Shown: piece after piece, positions 16,488-25,546 of the stretch
How the letters are laid out: every line of letters starts with the position of its first letter
Numbering within the stretch: position 1 is the stretch's first letter
Assembly: GCA_012519025.1 (NCBI GenBank)
Contig: JAAYQZ010000005.1
Span: forward strand, 1 to 33,038
Reading direction: 5' to 3'
DNA length: 33,038 bases
Source of the DNA: Bacillota bacterium
GTDB taxonomy: Bacteria > Bacillota > Limnochordia > DTU087
The notes under the pieces: model-generated
Databases searched by the model: none
What the model was told of the DNA's origin: nothing
Seen by the model: the letters and a program-made list of their open reading frames with translations, nothing else
Made by a program: the position numbers and the translations under genes

Positions 16488-18476
16488 ATGACTTATACCA
16501 CAGTGGAAATAATGGGCACTAAAGTCGCCATCCACAGCTTCAATACAATCATCGTAGGCTCTGGGGCGGCCGGGTTGAACGCCGCCGATCAACTGTATTC
16601 ACACGGGCAGCCTGATATAGCCGTTGTAACCAACGGCCTTAACATGGGTACAAGTCTAAATACTGGCTCTGACAAGCAAACTTACTATCGCCTTACCATG
16701 TCGGGCAATACCCCCGATTCACCCGGGGAAATGGCAAACGATCTTTACAGCGGCGGCAGCATGGACGGGGACATCGCCGCGGTGGAAGCCGCATCATCTG
16801 CACGTTGCTATTTTCGTCTAGTTGAAATTGGGGTTCCGTTCCCCCACAACCGCTTTGGGGAATATGTTGGTTATAAGACAGACCACGACCCACGCCAACG
16901 GGCAACTTCAGCCGGTCCCCTCACCTCCCGGTACATGACAGAAAGCCTATTAAAGCAAGTGCGCGGAAAAGCCATCCCCATATTCGAGGGTTATCATGCC
17001 ATCGGAATACTGACAGACCCCGCTGGCAGTAGGGCGCTGGGGATCCTCACCATTAACGAAAAAGGCCTTAAAGATCCAAATACGCGTTATGTGGCCTTTA
17101 ACTCAACAAATATAATCTACGCAACCGGAGGCCCCGCGGGTATATACCAGGCCTCTGTTTACCCCGAATCCCAAGTAGGCGCGACCGGTATTGCATTAGA
17201 GGCAGGAGTCAAAGGAAAAAACCTTACTGAATGGCAGTATGGAATTGCATCCCTGAAATTCAGGTGGAACCTTTCCGGCACATATCAACAAGTGCTGCCA
17301 AGCTACGTTTCCGTGGATTCCAAAGGGATAGAGAGGGAGTTTTTGCAGGATTACTTTGATACTCCCGGGCAGATGCTGGATGCCATTTTCCTCAAAGGTT
17401 ATCAGTGGCCGTTTGATCCAAGCAAAACATTTAACCAGGGCTCATCTTTAATTGATTTGCTGGTTCACCAAGAAACCGTTTTAAAAAATAGAAGAGTGTA
17501 TCTTGATTACACCCGCAACCCCTCATGGGGCAGTAAAAATGGTGAACTCGATTTTTCGCTGCTCGGTACGGAAGCCTATGAATATTTGCAACAGTCAGGG
17601 GCACAGTTTGGCACACCCATACAGCGCCTGGCGGCCATGAACCAGCCTGCCATTGAACTGTACAGCAGGAATGGCATCGATCTACATAGCGAGCGTCTTG
17701 AAATTGCTGTCTGCGCTCAACACAACAACGGTGGGCTTGCAGGGGACATTTGGTGGGAAAGCAACTTAGCCCACTTCTTCCCCATTGGTGAGGCTAACGG
17801 TACCCATGGTGTCTACCGTCCCGGAGGAAGTGCATTGAACTCAGGTCAGGTCGGCAGTTTGCGAGCAGCCCAATTTATTGCCCACAACTACCAAATGGCG
17901 CCTCCAAGCATAAAAAACTTTGTGAAAGAAACCCGAAGGCAAATGGAAGAGAAACTCCGACTGGGCCATATATTTACCAGCAGTATGCACGGCCCCGGCA
18001 ATGTGGACCAAATCCGCACCAACTTGGGAGAGCGCATGACCCAAGTGGGGTCCCATATACGTTCACTGGATGAAATTTCCCGAGCAGCTGATGCAGCCTT
18101 AGCTGAACTTAGCTCCTTGCCGGAAACGACACAGCTTGCTTCTTTAGAGGATTTGCCGGCGGCTTTTCAGAATCGGGATCTGCTGCTTTGCCAGTATATT
18201 TATCTAAAAGCCATGGCCAACTATATTGAAACAGGCGGAGGCAGTCGCGGTTCATACTTGGTTCACGACCTCAAAGGAGAACTGCCAAAAGAAGGTTTGC
18301 CAGATGTTTTCCGCTTGCGGCCCAATGACAAACGCTTTTCCAGTCGCATCCAAGAAGTACAGTTCTGTGACGGACAGTGCCATTTTCAGTGGAGACAAAC
18401 AAAACCACTGCCCACTGGGGAGCAATGGTTTGAGACAGTCTGGAAAGATTATCGGGATGGCACTGTGTTTCGCTAA
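16488..18476 (+). CDS. FAD-dependent oxidoreductase, fumarate reductase/succinate dehydrogenase flavoprotein type
   Basis: A 662-residue flavoenzyme. The dinucleotide-binding motif IIVGSGAAGLNAA (GxGxxG at 24-29) opens the FAD domain. IIYATGGPAGIYQ near residue 212 is the second conserved FAD contact. FFPIGEANGTHGVYRPGGSALNSGQVGS (written here for its E-N-G...GG pattern) near 425-450 is the classic C-terminal FAD segment. A capping domain lies between. No signal peptide or covalent-flavin His motif is evident, so it is probably a soluble cytoplasmic enzyme, unlike respiratory fumarate reductase. ATG 16488 has AGGGGG 6 bases upstream; Met 9 is an alternative. It converges on the OYE gene, 27 bases apart. 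It could reduce or oxidise a C=C bond in the same pathway, which is inference. Confidence 0.85.
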   Translation: MTYTTVEIMGTKVAIHSFNTIIVGSGAAGLNAADQLYSHGQPDIAVVTNGLNMGTSLNTGSDKQTYYRLTMSGNTPDSPGEMANDLYSGGSMDGDIAAVEAASSARCYFRLVEIGVPFPHNRFGEYVGYKTDHDPRQRATSAGPLTSRYMTESLLKQVRGKAIPIFEGYHAIGILTDPAGSRALGILTINEKGLKDPNTRYVAFNSTNIIYATGGPAGIYQASVYPESQVGATGIALEAGVKGKNLTEWQYGIASLKFRWNLSGTYQQVLPSYVSVDSKGIEREFLQDYFDTPGQMLDAIFLKGYQWPFDPSKTFNQGSSLIDLLVHQETVLKNRRVYLDYTRNPSWGSKNGELDFSLLGTEAYEYLQQSGAQFGTPIQRLAAMNQPAIELYSRNGIDLHSERLEIAVCAQHNNGGLAGDIWWESNLAHFFPIGEANGTHGVYRPGGSALNSGQVGSLRAAQFIAHNYQMAPPSIKNFVKETRRQMEEKLRLGHIFTSSMHGPGNVDQIRTNLGERMTQVGSHIRSLDEISRAADAALAELSSLPETTQLASLEDLPAAFQNRDLLLCQYIYLKAMANYIETGGGSRGSYLVHDLKGELPKEGLPDVFRLRPNDKRFSSRIQEVQFCDGQCHFQWRQTKPLPTGEQWFETVWKDYRDGTVFR

Positions 18477-18503
18477 CCTGGACACCCCCGTGCCAACTGT
18501 TGG

Positions 18504-19841
18504 TTATGTGCTGGAACGTGTTTTATATATTTCAGTATCAAAAATAGCACACCCCGCCTCTTTACCTTCCCGCATTAGCTGTGTGCAGCGGCTGCAGGTG
18601 ATACAGGTTTTACGCGAATTCATTGTCCCGGTTTCCAAAAGCTCTTTGGCAAAATCAGGATAGGCAAAAGCCCCCCGGCCAACACCAACCATGGTCACCC
18701 AGCCGTTGCGAATATTGGCGGCGCCGGCATTGCCCAAAAATTGTCTCAACCAGCTGTATCCGCTGCCGATGACAGCCATTTCAGGGACACTTTCCTGCAC
18801 TATTCTTGCTGTCTCCATTAACCGAGCAACACTAACTAAAGGATGTTCCGCAGGAAGCTGACCCCCGGTAACCGGCAAATCGTAAGGTCGATTTACATGC
18901 GGATTGTGATAGGGATTGCCTGCAGTGATATTAAGTAAAGGAACTCCGTTCTCAAAAAGCATGCCTGCCAGCTTCACCATCTCATCTAAACCCATTTCTC
19001 GGCTGCCCGCCTGTTTTACAGTTCCCCACCCGTAAGGATAAGGATGATCGTCATATGCATTTATACGAGTGGTCACAATTAACTCATCGCCCAGACGGTT
19101 TTTGATTTTGCTGATGGTGTTGATCAAAAAGCGGACCCTGTTCTCAAAAGAGCCACCATACTTACCTTCCCTGGTGTAGCCGGCCAAAAGCTCAGAAGTG
19201 AGATAGCGATGGCAGTGTTTTACATCTACTGCATCAAAGCCCGCTTCCAAGGCCAGTTCAGCAGCATCGGCACACTGATCCTCCAAATTGCCAAGTTCCG
19301 CATCGGTAATCGGTACTTGATCGGGGTAAACATGGGTTTCCCCATCCAATATTGGATCATGGAAGGCAATAATGGGCCGAGGCACTCCTTCAGGTTTTGC
19401 ATATCTCCCCGAGTGAGTTAACTGCAGAACAGTAAATGGTCTGTGGTGAGGACCGCATGATTCCCTGGCTGCTGTTTGGGTTTGCGCAACCAAACGACGA
19501 AAGCTGGACAGTGTATCTTTGTTCAACATCAGCTGCCGCGGATTGGCTCGTGCCGTGGGAGCGACTGCAGTTGCCTCAAACCAAATCAAGCCTGCTCCGC
19601 CTCTTGCAAAACGTTCGTAACGGCGAAAGGTAAGTGGGCCCGGCTTCCCCTCAAAGGTACCGTCCTGTCCTTCCATAGGTTGAATAGCTATCGCATTTGG
19701 CGCATATTTTCCAGCAATATTTACCCTATGCCCCAGGTTCGATACATCATCGTCAAATTCAAGCTGCAAACCAAGTTCCCGGCAGGCTGCCTCTATGGAA
19801 CCTAGATCCTTATAACGAAATCTCTTGTGCTGATTTCGCAT
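18504..19841 (-). CDS. NADH:flavin oxidoreductase (Old Yellow Enzyme family) with [4Fe-4S] motif
   Basis: FMN-dependent ene-reductase-type TIM barrel, 445 residues with the ATG at 19841 (GAAGGG 9 bases upstream). The frame is open to 19934, but that extension overlaps the previous gene and lacks a ribosome site. Conserved features are IAIQPMEGQDG near the N-terminus, GAGLIWFEATAV, LQLTHSGRYAKP, and VDVKHCHRYLTSELLAG with GGSFENRVRFL. The C-terminal Cys set C413, C416, C419 and C431 matches the iron-sulfur site of 2,4-dienoyl-CoA reductase-like members, but the extra NAD-binding domain of those longer enzymes is absent. Last gene of the sugar transport operon, 65 bases after the lactonase gene. 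Likely reduces an activated C=C bond; the substrate is unknown. Confidence 0.88.
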   Translation of the reverse strand: MRNQHKRFRYKDLGSIEAACRELGLQLEFDDDVSNLGHRVNIAGKYAPNAIAIQPMEGQDGTFEGKPGPLTFRRYERFARGGAGLIWFEATAVAPTARANPRQLMLNKDTLSSFRRLVAQTQTAARESCGPHHRPFTVLQLTHSGRYAKPEGVPRPIIAFHDPILDGETHVYPDQVPITDAELGNLEDQCADAAELALEAGFDAVDVKHCHRYLTSELLAGYTREGKYGGSFENRVRFLINTISKIKNRLGDELIVTTRINAYDDHPYPYGWGTVKQAGSREMGLDEMVKLAGMLFENGVPLLNITAGNPYHNPHVNRPYDLPVTGGQLPAEHPLVSVARLMETARIVQESVPEMAVIGSGYSWLRQFLGNAGAANIRNGWVTMVGVGRGAFAYPDFAKELLETGTMNSRKTCITCSRCTQLMREGKEAGCAIFDTEIYKTRSST

Positions 19842-19906
19842 CACACCCATCCCTTCAATTGGCTGTACGACAAAATACCTCGTCCGGAATGCTGAAGTGG
19901 ATTTGC

Positions 19907-21010
19907 CTAACCCCAAAGATACGGCCGTACACAAACCGGAGTGGGCACTTTCGTCTCACTAATCTGCTCAAGCCTACCCGTGTTTCTATCTATCCGAAAA
20001 ATAGTAATATTGTCGGTGTCCTGATTACCCACGAGCATCAAGCTCCCCGTAGGCTCAATCGCGAAACCACGAGGAGTTCTCCCACCTGTTTTTTGAAATC
20101 CTACGCACTCTAATCTACCGGTGTTTTTGTCGACACTGTATATTGCTATACTGTCATGTCCGCGGTTAGAGCCATAGACAAACCTGCCGTCAGGGGTTAT
20201 ATGGATATCCGCTGTAGTATTGGAGACCTCTGCCCCATCCGGAGCAGTGGGCACTGTATGTATCAGACTCAAGGTCCCTTGATCTTTGTGGTAGGTACAA
20301 GCACTTATGCTGGAATCAAGCTCGTTAATCACATAGAAATGTTCTCCGGCAGGGTGAAAAACTCCGTGCCTTGGACCAGCACCGGGGTGCATCTTGGTAA
20401 AAGAAATCCGGCTGGGTTCCAGAGGTTGAAGAGCCTTTCGATTAAATCTATAAATCATCACCTTATCTGTACCTAAATCAGGCACAAGGACGTACTTGTT
20501 GGCCCTATCAAGGACCGATGAATGCGCGTGGGGTCTGGTTTGCCGTTTCGGGTGGACGCCGCTGCCTTCATGCCTGATCAATTGGACTGCATCGCCTAAA
20601 CCACCGTTAGCAATCGGGAAAACGCACACACTGCCGCTGGAATAATTGGATACAAACACATGCGTATTCAAGTCATTTACAACAATATGGCAGGGATCCG
20701 CGCCTAATGTCGCTTTCTGGTTCACAAAAGTCAGTTTACCCGAGTCCGATTCCACTTTAAAAACACTGGCGGCACCTGATTCTTGTCCCTGGAATTCATC
20801 TACCTCATTGACTGCGTACAGAAAACAGCGCCTTGAATCAAGAGTCAAATACGAGGGGTTAACGGCTTCCACCTTATCAATTAAGTTCATACTCCCAGTC
20901 TGCAGATCCAGGTGGAAAACATATATACCTTCACTCTTAGTATCAGACAGTCGGTTGGTGCCAAAACGGACTGTATATGTACCAACATATACGAAAACCT
21001 TCTTTGCCAT
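19907..21010 (-). CDS. lactonase family seven-bladed beta-propeller (6-phosphogluconolactonase-like)
   Basis: A 367-residue propeller protein of the lactonase family that includes E. coli YbhE/Pgl. Repeated blade patterns are visible: GIYVFHLDLQTGSMNLID, NPSYLTLDSRRCFLYAVNE, ASVFKVESDSGKLTFV, and PCHIVVNDLNTHVFVSNYSSGSV. The family HPKRQTRPHAHS segment and GAGPRHGVFHPAGEHFYVINE follow, then HITPDGRFVYGSNRGHDSIAIY. The start ATG has AGGAGGA 6 bases upstream. It sits between the sugar permease and OYE genes on one transcript. Hydrolysis of a sugar lactone made by a Gfo/Idh/MocA dehydrogenase would fit the neighbourhood. The exact lactone is not known, and some members have other roles. Confidence 0.88.
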   Translation of the reverse strand: MAKKVFVYVGTYTVRFGTNRLSDTKSEGIYVFHLDLQTGSMNLIDKVEAVNPSYLTLDSRRCFLYAVNEVDEFQGQESGAASVFKVESDSGKLTFVNQKATLGADPCHIVVNDLNTHVFVSNYSSGSVCVFPIANGGLGDAVQLIRHEGSGVHPKRQTRPHAHSSVLDRANKYVLVPDLGTDKVMIYRFNRKALQPLEPSRISFTKMHPGAGPRHGVFHPAGEHFYVINELDSSISACTYHKDQGTLSLIHTVPTAPDGAEVSNTTADIHITPDGRFVYGSNRGHDSIAIYSVDKNTGRLECVGFQKTGGRTPRGFAIEPTGSLMLVGNQDTDNITIFRIDRNTGRLEQISETKVPTPVCVRPYLWG

Positions 21011-21052
21011 TTGACTTCCTCCTGTTCCCGCCCCACTGTTTCTCGTTTGAAT

Positions 21053-21877
21053 CTATTTAATCCCACTCAATCCAGACATACCTTCGATGAATCGGCGCTG
21101 CAAAACTACAAATATCAGCAGCAAAGGCAGCGTTGACACCACTGAGGCACTCATGAGCAGATGCCATTCCGTTCCATAGGCACTTACAAATCGCGCTAGT
21201 CCTAGAGGTAAAGTTTTTAAACTTTCGATGGATATAGAAATTAACGGCCATAAAAAAGAGTCCCAATTGCCTGTGAATGTTATGATGGCGAGGGCACTCA
21301 AAGCAGGCTTGAGCAGCGGCAGCACAATACTGAAAAACAATCTGACTTCTGAACATCCGTCTATACGCGCAGCCTCAAGGTAGTCATCCGGCAGACCAAC
21401 AATAAACTGCCTCATCAGAAACACACCAAAAGGCGTCATAGCAGCCGGCACGATCAGCGCCCAATAGGTATCAAGCCAACCCAAGTCCCTTACCAGAATA
21501 TAAAGCGGTATGACAATTACAGTAAAAGGAACCATCATAGTCGACAAAATAAAATAAAAAACTATCCTGCGTCCTCGATAAGTACCCTTCGCTAAACTAT
21601 AACCTGCCATAGCCGAGAACATTAGATTGAAGACGACAACACAGGCAGCCACAAACACACTGTTCAAAAAGTAGCGATGCAAATCAAACAAGGTGAAAAT
21701 GTCTACGTAATTAGCCCACCTAACTTCTGGCGGAATCAAGCGAATAGGCATTCCAAAGATATCCTGTTTGCGCATCAAGGACGCGCTGAACATATAAAGC
21801 ACCGGTGCAGTGGACAGCAAAGCACCCCCGGTAATGATAATATAGAAAACAGCATTCCTTACCCGCTTCCTGTTCAT
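21053..21877 (-). CDS. carbohydrate ABC transporter permease, MalG type
   Basis: Inner-membrane subunit of a family-1 sugar importer, 274 residues with six predicted helices. The first helix is about residues 10-30. RLIPPEVRWANYVDIF is a typical external loop, and the EAA loop is DYLEAARIDGCSEVRLFFSIVLPLLKP. The C-terminus ends VLQRRFIEGMSGLSGIK, characteristic of MalG-like subunits (RRFIxGMTxGAVKG pattern). The start is one base beyond the stop of the partner permease (TAAGATG), so translation is probably coupled. No ATPase gene is in this operon; a shared MsmX/UgpC-type ATPase elsewhere is expected. Confidence 0.94.
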   Translation of the reverse strand: MNRKRVRNAVFYIIITGGALLSTAPVLYMFSASLMRKQDIFGMPIRLIPPEVRWANYVDIFTLFDLHRYFLNSVFVAACVVVFNLMFSAMAGYSLAKGTYRGRRIVFYFILSTMMVPFTVIVIPLYILVRDLGWLDTYWALIVPAAMTPFGVFLMRQFIVGLPDDYLEAARIDGCSEVRLFFSIVLPLLKPALSALAIITFTGNWDSFLWPLISISIESLKTLPLGLARFVSAYGTEWHLLMSASVVSTLPLLLIFVVLQRRFIEGMSGLSGIK

Positions 21878-21878
21878 C

Positions 21879-22757
21879 TTATCCCTCTTTCCCGAAACCG
21901 AAGAATCGCAGCTGCAGCAGGCTGAATGCCATCAAGACCATAAACAGAACCATTGATGCCGCGCAAGCTAAACCCATTCGCAGATACTGAAACCCGTTTT
22001 CATATATAAACAACGGCAGGACTCGTGTCGCGGATCCGGGACCTCCCCTAGTCATTAAATAAGCGGGAGTAAAGACCTGAAATGCTGAAATTGTGGAAAT
22101 GATGACAACATACAAAAGCACCGGCTTCAACAAGGGAAGAATAATATGCCAAAAAACACGCAGGGAATTGGCTCCATCTATTTTAGCGGCTTCCGTGTAT
22201 TCCTTTGGTATTGAACCCAAGCCGGCCAACAGAATAACCATATTGGCAGGCATCACTTTCCATATATTCGGTATTATAAGAGCAGCCAAGACGAGTCTGG
22301 GATCATTTAACCATCGTATATTCCGAAAACCGAACAGATCAGTTACAGCAGTAAGCACACCAAAAGACGGGTGGTAGATAATTTTCCAAAGAACACACCA
22401 TACAGTCAAAGATACAACAAAAGGTAGATAATACAGCATGATATACATATCTTTACCGCGAAACTCCCGATTAAAAAGCACAGCCACAGCTAAAGCAATG
22501 ATCCACACCGGAATAACTGAACCAAAAACATATTTTGTGGTCACTTGGAATGAGTTTATAAACTGGCTTGATGTAAAGAGATTCTGGTAGTTGGACAAAC
22601 CAATGTACTTTGGTACCGAAACAATATTCCACTGATGAAGGCTGAGCCAGAAGGTTTGTATGATGGGCCAAACATAAAATATCCCAAAAAAAGCTACTGC
22701 GGGGATGACAAAAATAATACTCCAGAGCCTTCGCTGCTGTTCATAACTTAACATCAA
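21879..22757 (-). CDS. carbohydrate ABC transporter permease, MalF type
   Basis: Partner membrane subunit, 292 residues. The first helix (about 11-33) is preceded by a short basic tail, and IGLSNYQNLFTSSQF is the standard loop after it. The EAA loop reads EYTEAAKIDGANSLRVFWHIILPLLKP. LMTRGGPGSATRVLPLFIYENGF is the conserved region near the end. The start is TTG 22757, 7 bases after GGAG, immediately followed by an ATG (22754) that is almost as plausible. It follows the binding-protein gene after a hairpin-containing spacer and is followed directly by the MalG-type gene. Confidence 0.94.
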   Translation of the reverse strand: MMLSYEQQRRLWSIIFVIPAVAFFGIFYVWPIIQTFWLSLHQWNIVSVPKYIGLSNYQNLFTSSQFINSFQVTTKYVFGSVIPVWIIALAVAVLFNREFRGKDMYIMLYYLPFVVSLTVWCVLWKIIYHPSFGVLTAVTDLFGFRNIRWLNDPRLVLAALIIPNIWKVMPANMVILLAGLGSIPKEYTEAAKIDGANSLRVFWHIILPLLKPVLLYVVIISTISAFQVFTPAYLMTRGGPGSATRVLPLFIYENGFQYLRMGLACAASMVLFMVLMAFSLLQLRFFGFGKEG

Positions 22758-22776
22758 ACGTCTACTCCTTTGCTGT

Positions 22777-22807
22777 GGTCCCCAACCCCTAACCGGGGGT
22801 GGGGACC
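22777..22807 (-). other. intercistronic hairpin behind the sugar-binding protein gene
   Basis: The arms 22777-22789 and 22796-22807 pair over 12 bp with one bulged base and a short loop. No T tract follows on the reverse strand, so partial termination or message stabilisation is more likely than full termination. It occupies the same place as the hairpin at 2211 in the other importer operon. Confidence 0.55.
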
Positions 22808-22836
22808 CACCATCAGTAACTCTCGCCTGACCTGTA

Positions 22837-24111
22837 CTACAAGCCTACAGCACCCAATGCTTCTTTTTGGGCTCTTTCCATGACTTGACGTACATCCACC
22901 GGCGCACTCGTAACTTCACTGACGGCCTGCAAAAGAATATGGGCCAGTTCGTAGTACTGAGTAGAGCTGAACTGGTATTTCGAATATTCAAAGTCAGCTA
23001 CAAAGGTTTCCATCAAAGGTTCTGCTTCAATGAGCTGATCCATCTTGCCTTTAAGCGGTTGAATGAATCGGACATTATTCCACCACAATCCCTGGTGCTC
23101 AGTGGCAGCGAAAGCAGCGAATTTCCAAGCCAGCTCCCGATTGCGGGAATGGGGGTTTACCATCCATGCCCAAGAATACTTTGTAGTTACCCGTGGAGAC
23201 CCTTCAAAAACCGGAAACGGCATGACGCCAATCTCCATATCAGGCTTTAGTCCCCTGGTGAATCCCATATGAAACGGTCCACCTAAAACCATAGCCACTC
23301 TGCCATAAGCAAAGTCTTCCACATGGTCCTGCAGAACAAAGGCTGGATCACTGGTTTCATACTTAAATACCAGATCCTGCAGTAACTGCACAACCGTAAT
23401 TACTTCTTCAGAGTCGAACTGAGGCATCCCCGTCTCAGGATCCACCAATTCGCCCCCCAACTGCCTGACCCAAGGTTCAACAGTTTGGCTGATCCAATTG
23501 GGCAATCGCCACTCAAATTCAATCCCACTGCGAATTCGTCTATTCTTTTCAATCTTGGTCAGTTTTTGGCCAAGCTCAATAAATTCCGCAACTGTCATAG
23601 GTTCGGTTGCCGAAGGATATGGCAGCCCCGCTTCGCGGAAAGCGGCCTTATCATAATAAACACTTAAAGTGTTGTACTCAGAGATCCCCGCTGTGTAGAG
23701 AGTACCATCAACCTTGAAGGCTTCTAGGGCACCGGGTTCAAACAATGTCTCAAACTCCGCTTGGCTGTCTACACCAAATGCCGAAGGCATCACCGCGTCA
23801 ACCATGTCACTTTCAAGCATCTGTGGAAATACATTGTCTGCTATCCAGTAGACATCAGGACCAACGCCTGCCGCAAAAGCGGTAAATAGCTTGGTTTCGA
23901 AATCATCATGCGGTACATAGTCAAACCGGATATTTACATCTGGATACAGTGCTTCAAATTGCTGAATTATTTCTTTGTTAGCCACGACTGCAGGCTCATA
24001 ACCATGGATCCAATAAACCAATTCCGTTTTGGCATAAATAACCCCGGAAAAGCCTAGTAGGACAACCGCAGTTGTGATCAATAAAGCGAAAATAGAGTAA
24101 CGGCTTCTCAT
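22837..24111 (-). CDS. sugar ABC transporter substrate-binding protein (family 1)
   Basis: Extracytoplasmic sugar receptor, 424 residues. The signal peptide (about 1-27, ending VIYA) has no lipobox Cys. The mature start KTELVYWIHGYEPAVV and IQQFEALYPDVNIRFDYVPHDDFETKL match family-1 solute-binding proteins. AAGVGPDVYWIADNVFPQ is the conserved cleft segment, and GRVAMVLGGPFHMGF and the YSWAWMVNPHSRN...AWKFAAF segments follow in order. The ATG has AAGGGAG upstream. First gene of the reverse operon with two permeases, a lactonase-type protein and an OYE. The specific sugar cannot be deduced; aromatic residues in the cleft region fit a carbohydrate. Confidence 0.94.
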   Translation of the reverse strand: MRSRYSIFALLITTAVVLLGFSGVIYAKTELVYWIHGYEPAVVANKEIIQQFEALYPDVNIRFDYVPHDDFETKLFTAFAAGVGPDVYWIADNVFPQMLESDMVDAVMPSAFGVDSQAEFETLFEPGALEAFKVDGTLYTAGISEYNTLSVYYDKAAFREAGLPYPSATEPMTVAEFIELGQKLTKIEKNRRIRSGIEFEWRLPNWISQTVEPWVRQLGGELVDPETGMPQFDSEEVITVVQLLQDLVFKYETSDPAFVLQDHVEDFAYGRVAMVLGGPFHMGFTRGLKPDMEIGVMPFPVFEGSPRVTTKYSWAWMVNPHSRNRELAWKFAAFAATEHQGLWWNNVRFIQPLKGKMDQLIEAEPLMETFVADFEYSKYQFSSTQYYELAHILLQAVSEVTSAPVDVRQVMERAQKEALGAVGL

Positions 24112-24515
24112 TTACTGTGCTCCCTTACTGTTTGTAGTGTCGTGTTTTAAAGCCTTGATTTGCGATGTTCTAGCTCGTACACACTTATGCGCCTGTTGAT
24201 CAATCGACATATATCGCCCCCCGCACGATGGCATTATGTAGACCCCATTTCCCGACAACAGGACAGTCTGCCAGACTGATTTCTCGCAAAATCATCGTAT
24301 TCCTCTTTTTCAGCGCTGTTTGCCAAAGGATTTCACTCCCCATTAGGAAAACATCATTTTGCAGGAAATCACCTGTTTGCGATCGGATTTTCACCCTAAG
24401 ATCACCGTGCAAATCCCAAATAAAAGAGGGGTTCGCATATCTCAAAGAGAAATGCTGGGATTGGAAAATCGACACACTAATAGATTTACAATTTTTTACA
24501 TGGAGGCATAGAGTA
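24112..24515. promoter_or_regulatory. 404-base divergent control region (sugar importer operon / isomerase gene)
   Basis: No gene is supported here. Forward and reverse frames are open for about 100 codons but lack ribosome sites and recognisable families. It should contain promoters for both flanking units. Visible elements are an imperfect palindrome at 24194-24209 (12 of 16 positions symmetric, with the perfect core TTGATCAA at 24196-24203), plausible as an operator for the importer operon, and a -10-like TACAAT at 24487-24492 close to the isomerase start. No strong -35 accompanies it. Confidence 0.35.
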
Positions 24516-25457
24516 ATGCGCATAGGAGCTTCAATATGGCCATTCCGATGGGACGTGCCGTATGAAAAAGCGATCTCTCGGATTGCTGACTTGGGTTTTA
24601 AAGCTGTAGAGTTGATTGCCTGGAACGAAGAGATCTTAAACGGTTACTACACCCCCAAACGTACTGGAGAGCTGAAAAAAATCATTCGCGATAAAGGGCT
24701 TGTTTTATCGCAGTTTGTAAGTACCCCGAGCGGCATGGCTCATCCAGACAAAAAGGTCCGGGATCAAGCTGTAGAATATTTCAAAATGGCTTTGGATGTT
24801 TGTGTGGATTTAGAAGCCGAGCTTTTTAACGGCCTTCCCGACACACCATTCAGTGCTCCAGGCCCACAGCTCCCCGCTAGGCCACACGTTCAAAAGTTTC
24901 AAGTACACACACCAAACAATGATCCTGATGCTTGGAAGAGAAATTGGGACAACTACGTTGAAACCATGCGACACTGTATGGCCTTATGTGAAGCAGCTGA
25001 CTTAAGATATGCACTTGAACCCCACCCCTACAGTTACGTATTTAATGTTGGGTCCATGCTCCGGCTCATTGAACATGTTGATTCACAAGCACTGGGCGTG
25101 AATTTCGATCCCAGCCACTTATTCCCTATGGGGGAAGTCCCTCATGTTGCTATATATCAATTGGGTGACCGAATCTTCCACGCCCACTTCTCCGATAACG
25201 ATGGTGTAACAAATGCTCATTGGCGACCGGGTAAGGGCAAAATCGATTGGACTGCTGTCATTCAGGCACTGAAAGACATAGAATTCGACGGAGTCATATC
25301 CATGGAGCTTGAGAATGTGCCGGGGGTATCAATAAGCAAAACCGAAGGTCCTAGTTACGCAAGTACCGATGCCACTGCCGAATTTGCCGCGGAAAACATC
25401 AAAGCCATTAAATACATCCAGTCCATCTGTAAACAGTTGGGTGTTGAATTTGACTGA
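24516..25457 (+). CDS. sugar phosphate isomerase/epimerase-like TIM-barrel protein
   Basis: A 313-residue member of the xylose-isomerase-like (AP endonuclease 2 superfamily) barrel enzymes. The ATG at 24516 has TGGAGG 10 bases upstream and gives the usual family N-terminus MRIGASIWPFRWDVPYEKAI; the frame is open to 24228, but that part has no support. Likely metal ligands are Glu in YALEPHPYS, Asp/His in NFDPSHLF, His in FHAHFSDND and Glu in SMELENVPG, so a divalent-metal centre is intact. GKGKIDWTAVIQAL is the conserved loop before the last strand. It is divergent from the sugar importer and convergent with a second family member. The reaction (isomerisation, epimerisation or lyase-type cleavage) is not determinable. 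Confidence 0.88.
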   Translation: MRIGASIWPFRWDVPYEKAISRIADLGFKAVELIAWNEEILNGYYTPKRTGELKKIIRDKGLVLSQFVSTPSGMAHPDKKVRDQAVEYFKMALDVCVDLEAELFNGLPDTPFSAPGPQLPARPHVQKFQVHTPNNDPDAWKRNWDNYVETMRHCMALCEAADLRYALEPHPYSYVFNVGSMLRLIEHVDSQALGVNFDPSHLFPMGEVPHVAIYQLGDRIFHAHFSDNDGVTNAHWRPGKGKIDWTAVIQALKDIEFDGVISMELENVPGVSISKTEGPSYASTDATAEFAAENIKAIKYIQSICKQLGVEFD

Positions 25458-25495
25458 TTGACAAATTGAGCAGATGGCCAAAAACAGTCTAATCG

Positions 25496-25524
25496 AAAAG
25501 GGGCTCCAAAGCCCCTTTTCCTGT
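25496..25524. terminator. bidirectional intrinsic terminator
   Basis: A perfect 10-bp stem AAAAGGGGCT/AGCCCCTTTT (25496-25505 with 25510-25519) with a 4-base loop lies between two convergent isomerase genes. T runs occur at the end of the stem on both strands, so it can serve both. Confidence 0.9.
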
Positions 25525-25546
25525 TTTGCCCAGAGCGAAGTTTGCA

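Noticed and set aside
19842-19934. Longer start for the OYE gene
   Set aside because: It would overlap the lactonase gene and adds sequence outside the family; ATG 19841 has a suitable ribosome site.
24228-24515. N-terminal extension of the isomerase gene
   Set aside because: There is no family similarity in these 96 codons, and ATG 24516 has a ribosome site and the expected N-terminus.
24200-24523. Reverse-strand 107-codon frame in the divergent control region
   Set aside because: Its sequence looks moderately protein-like, but it overlaps the isomerase start, has no ribosome site and matches no family I recognise. A decayed gene remnant cannot be excluded.
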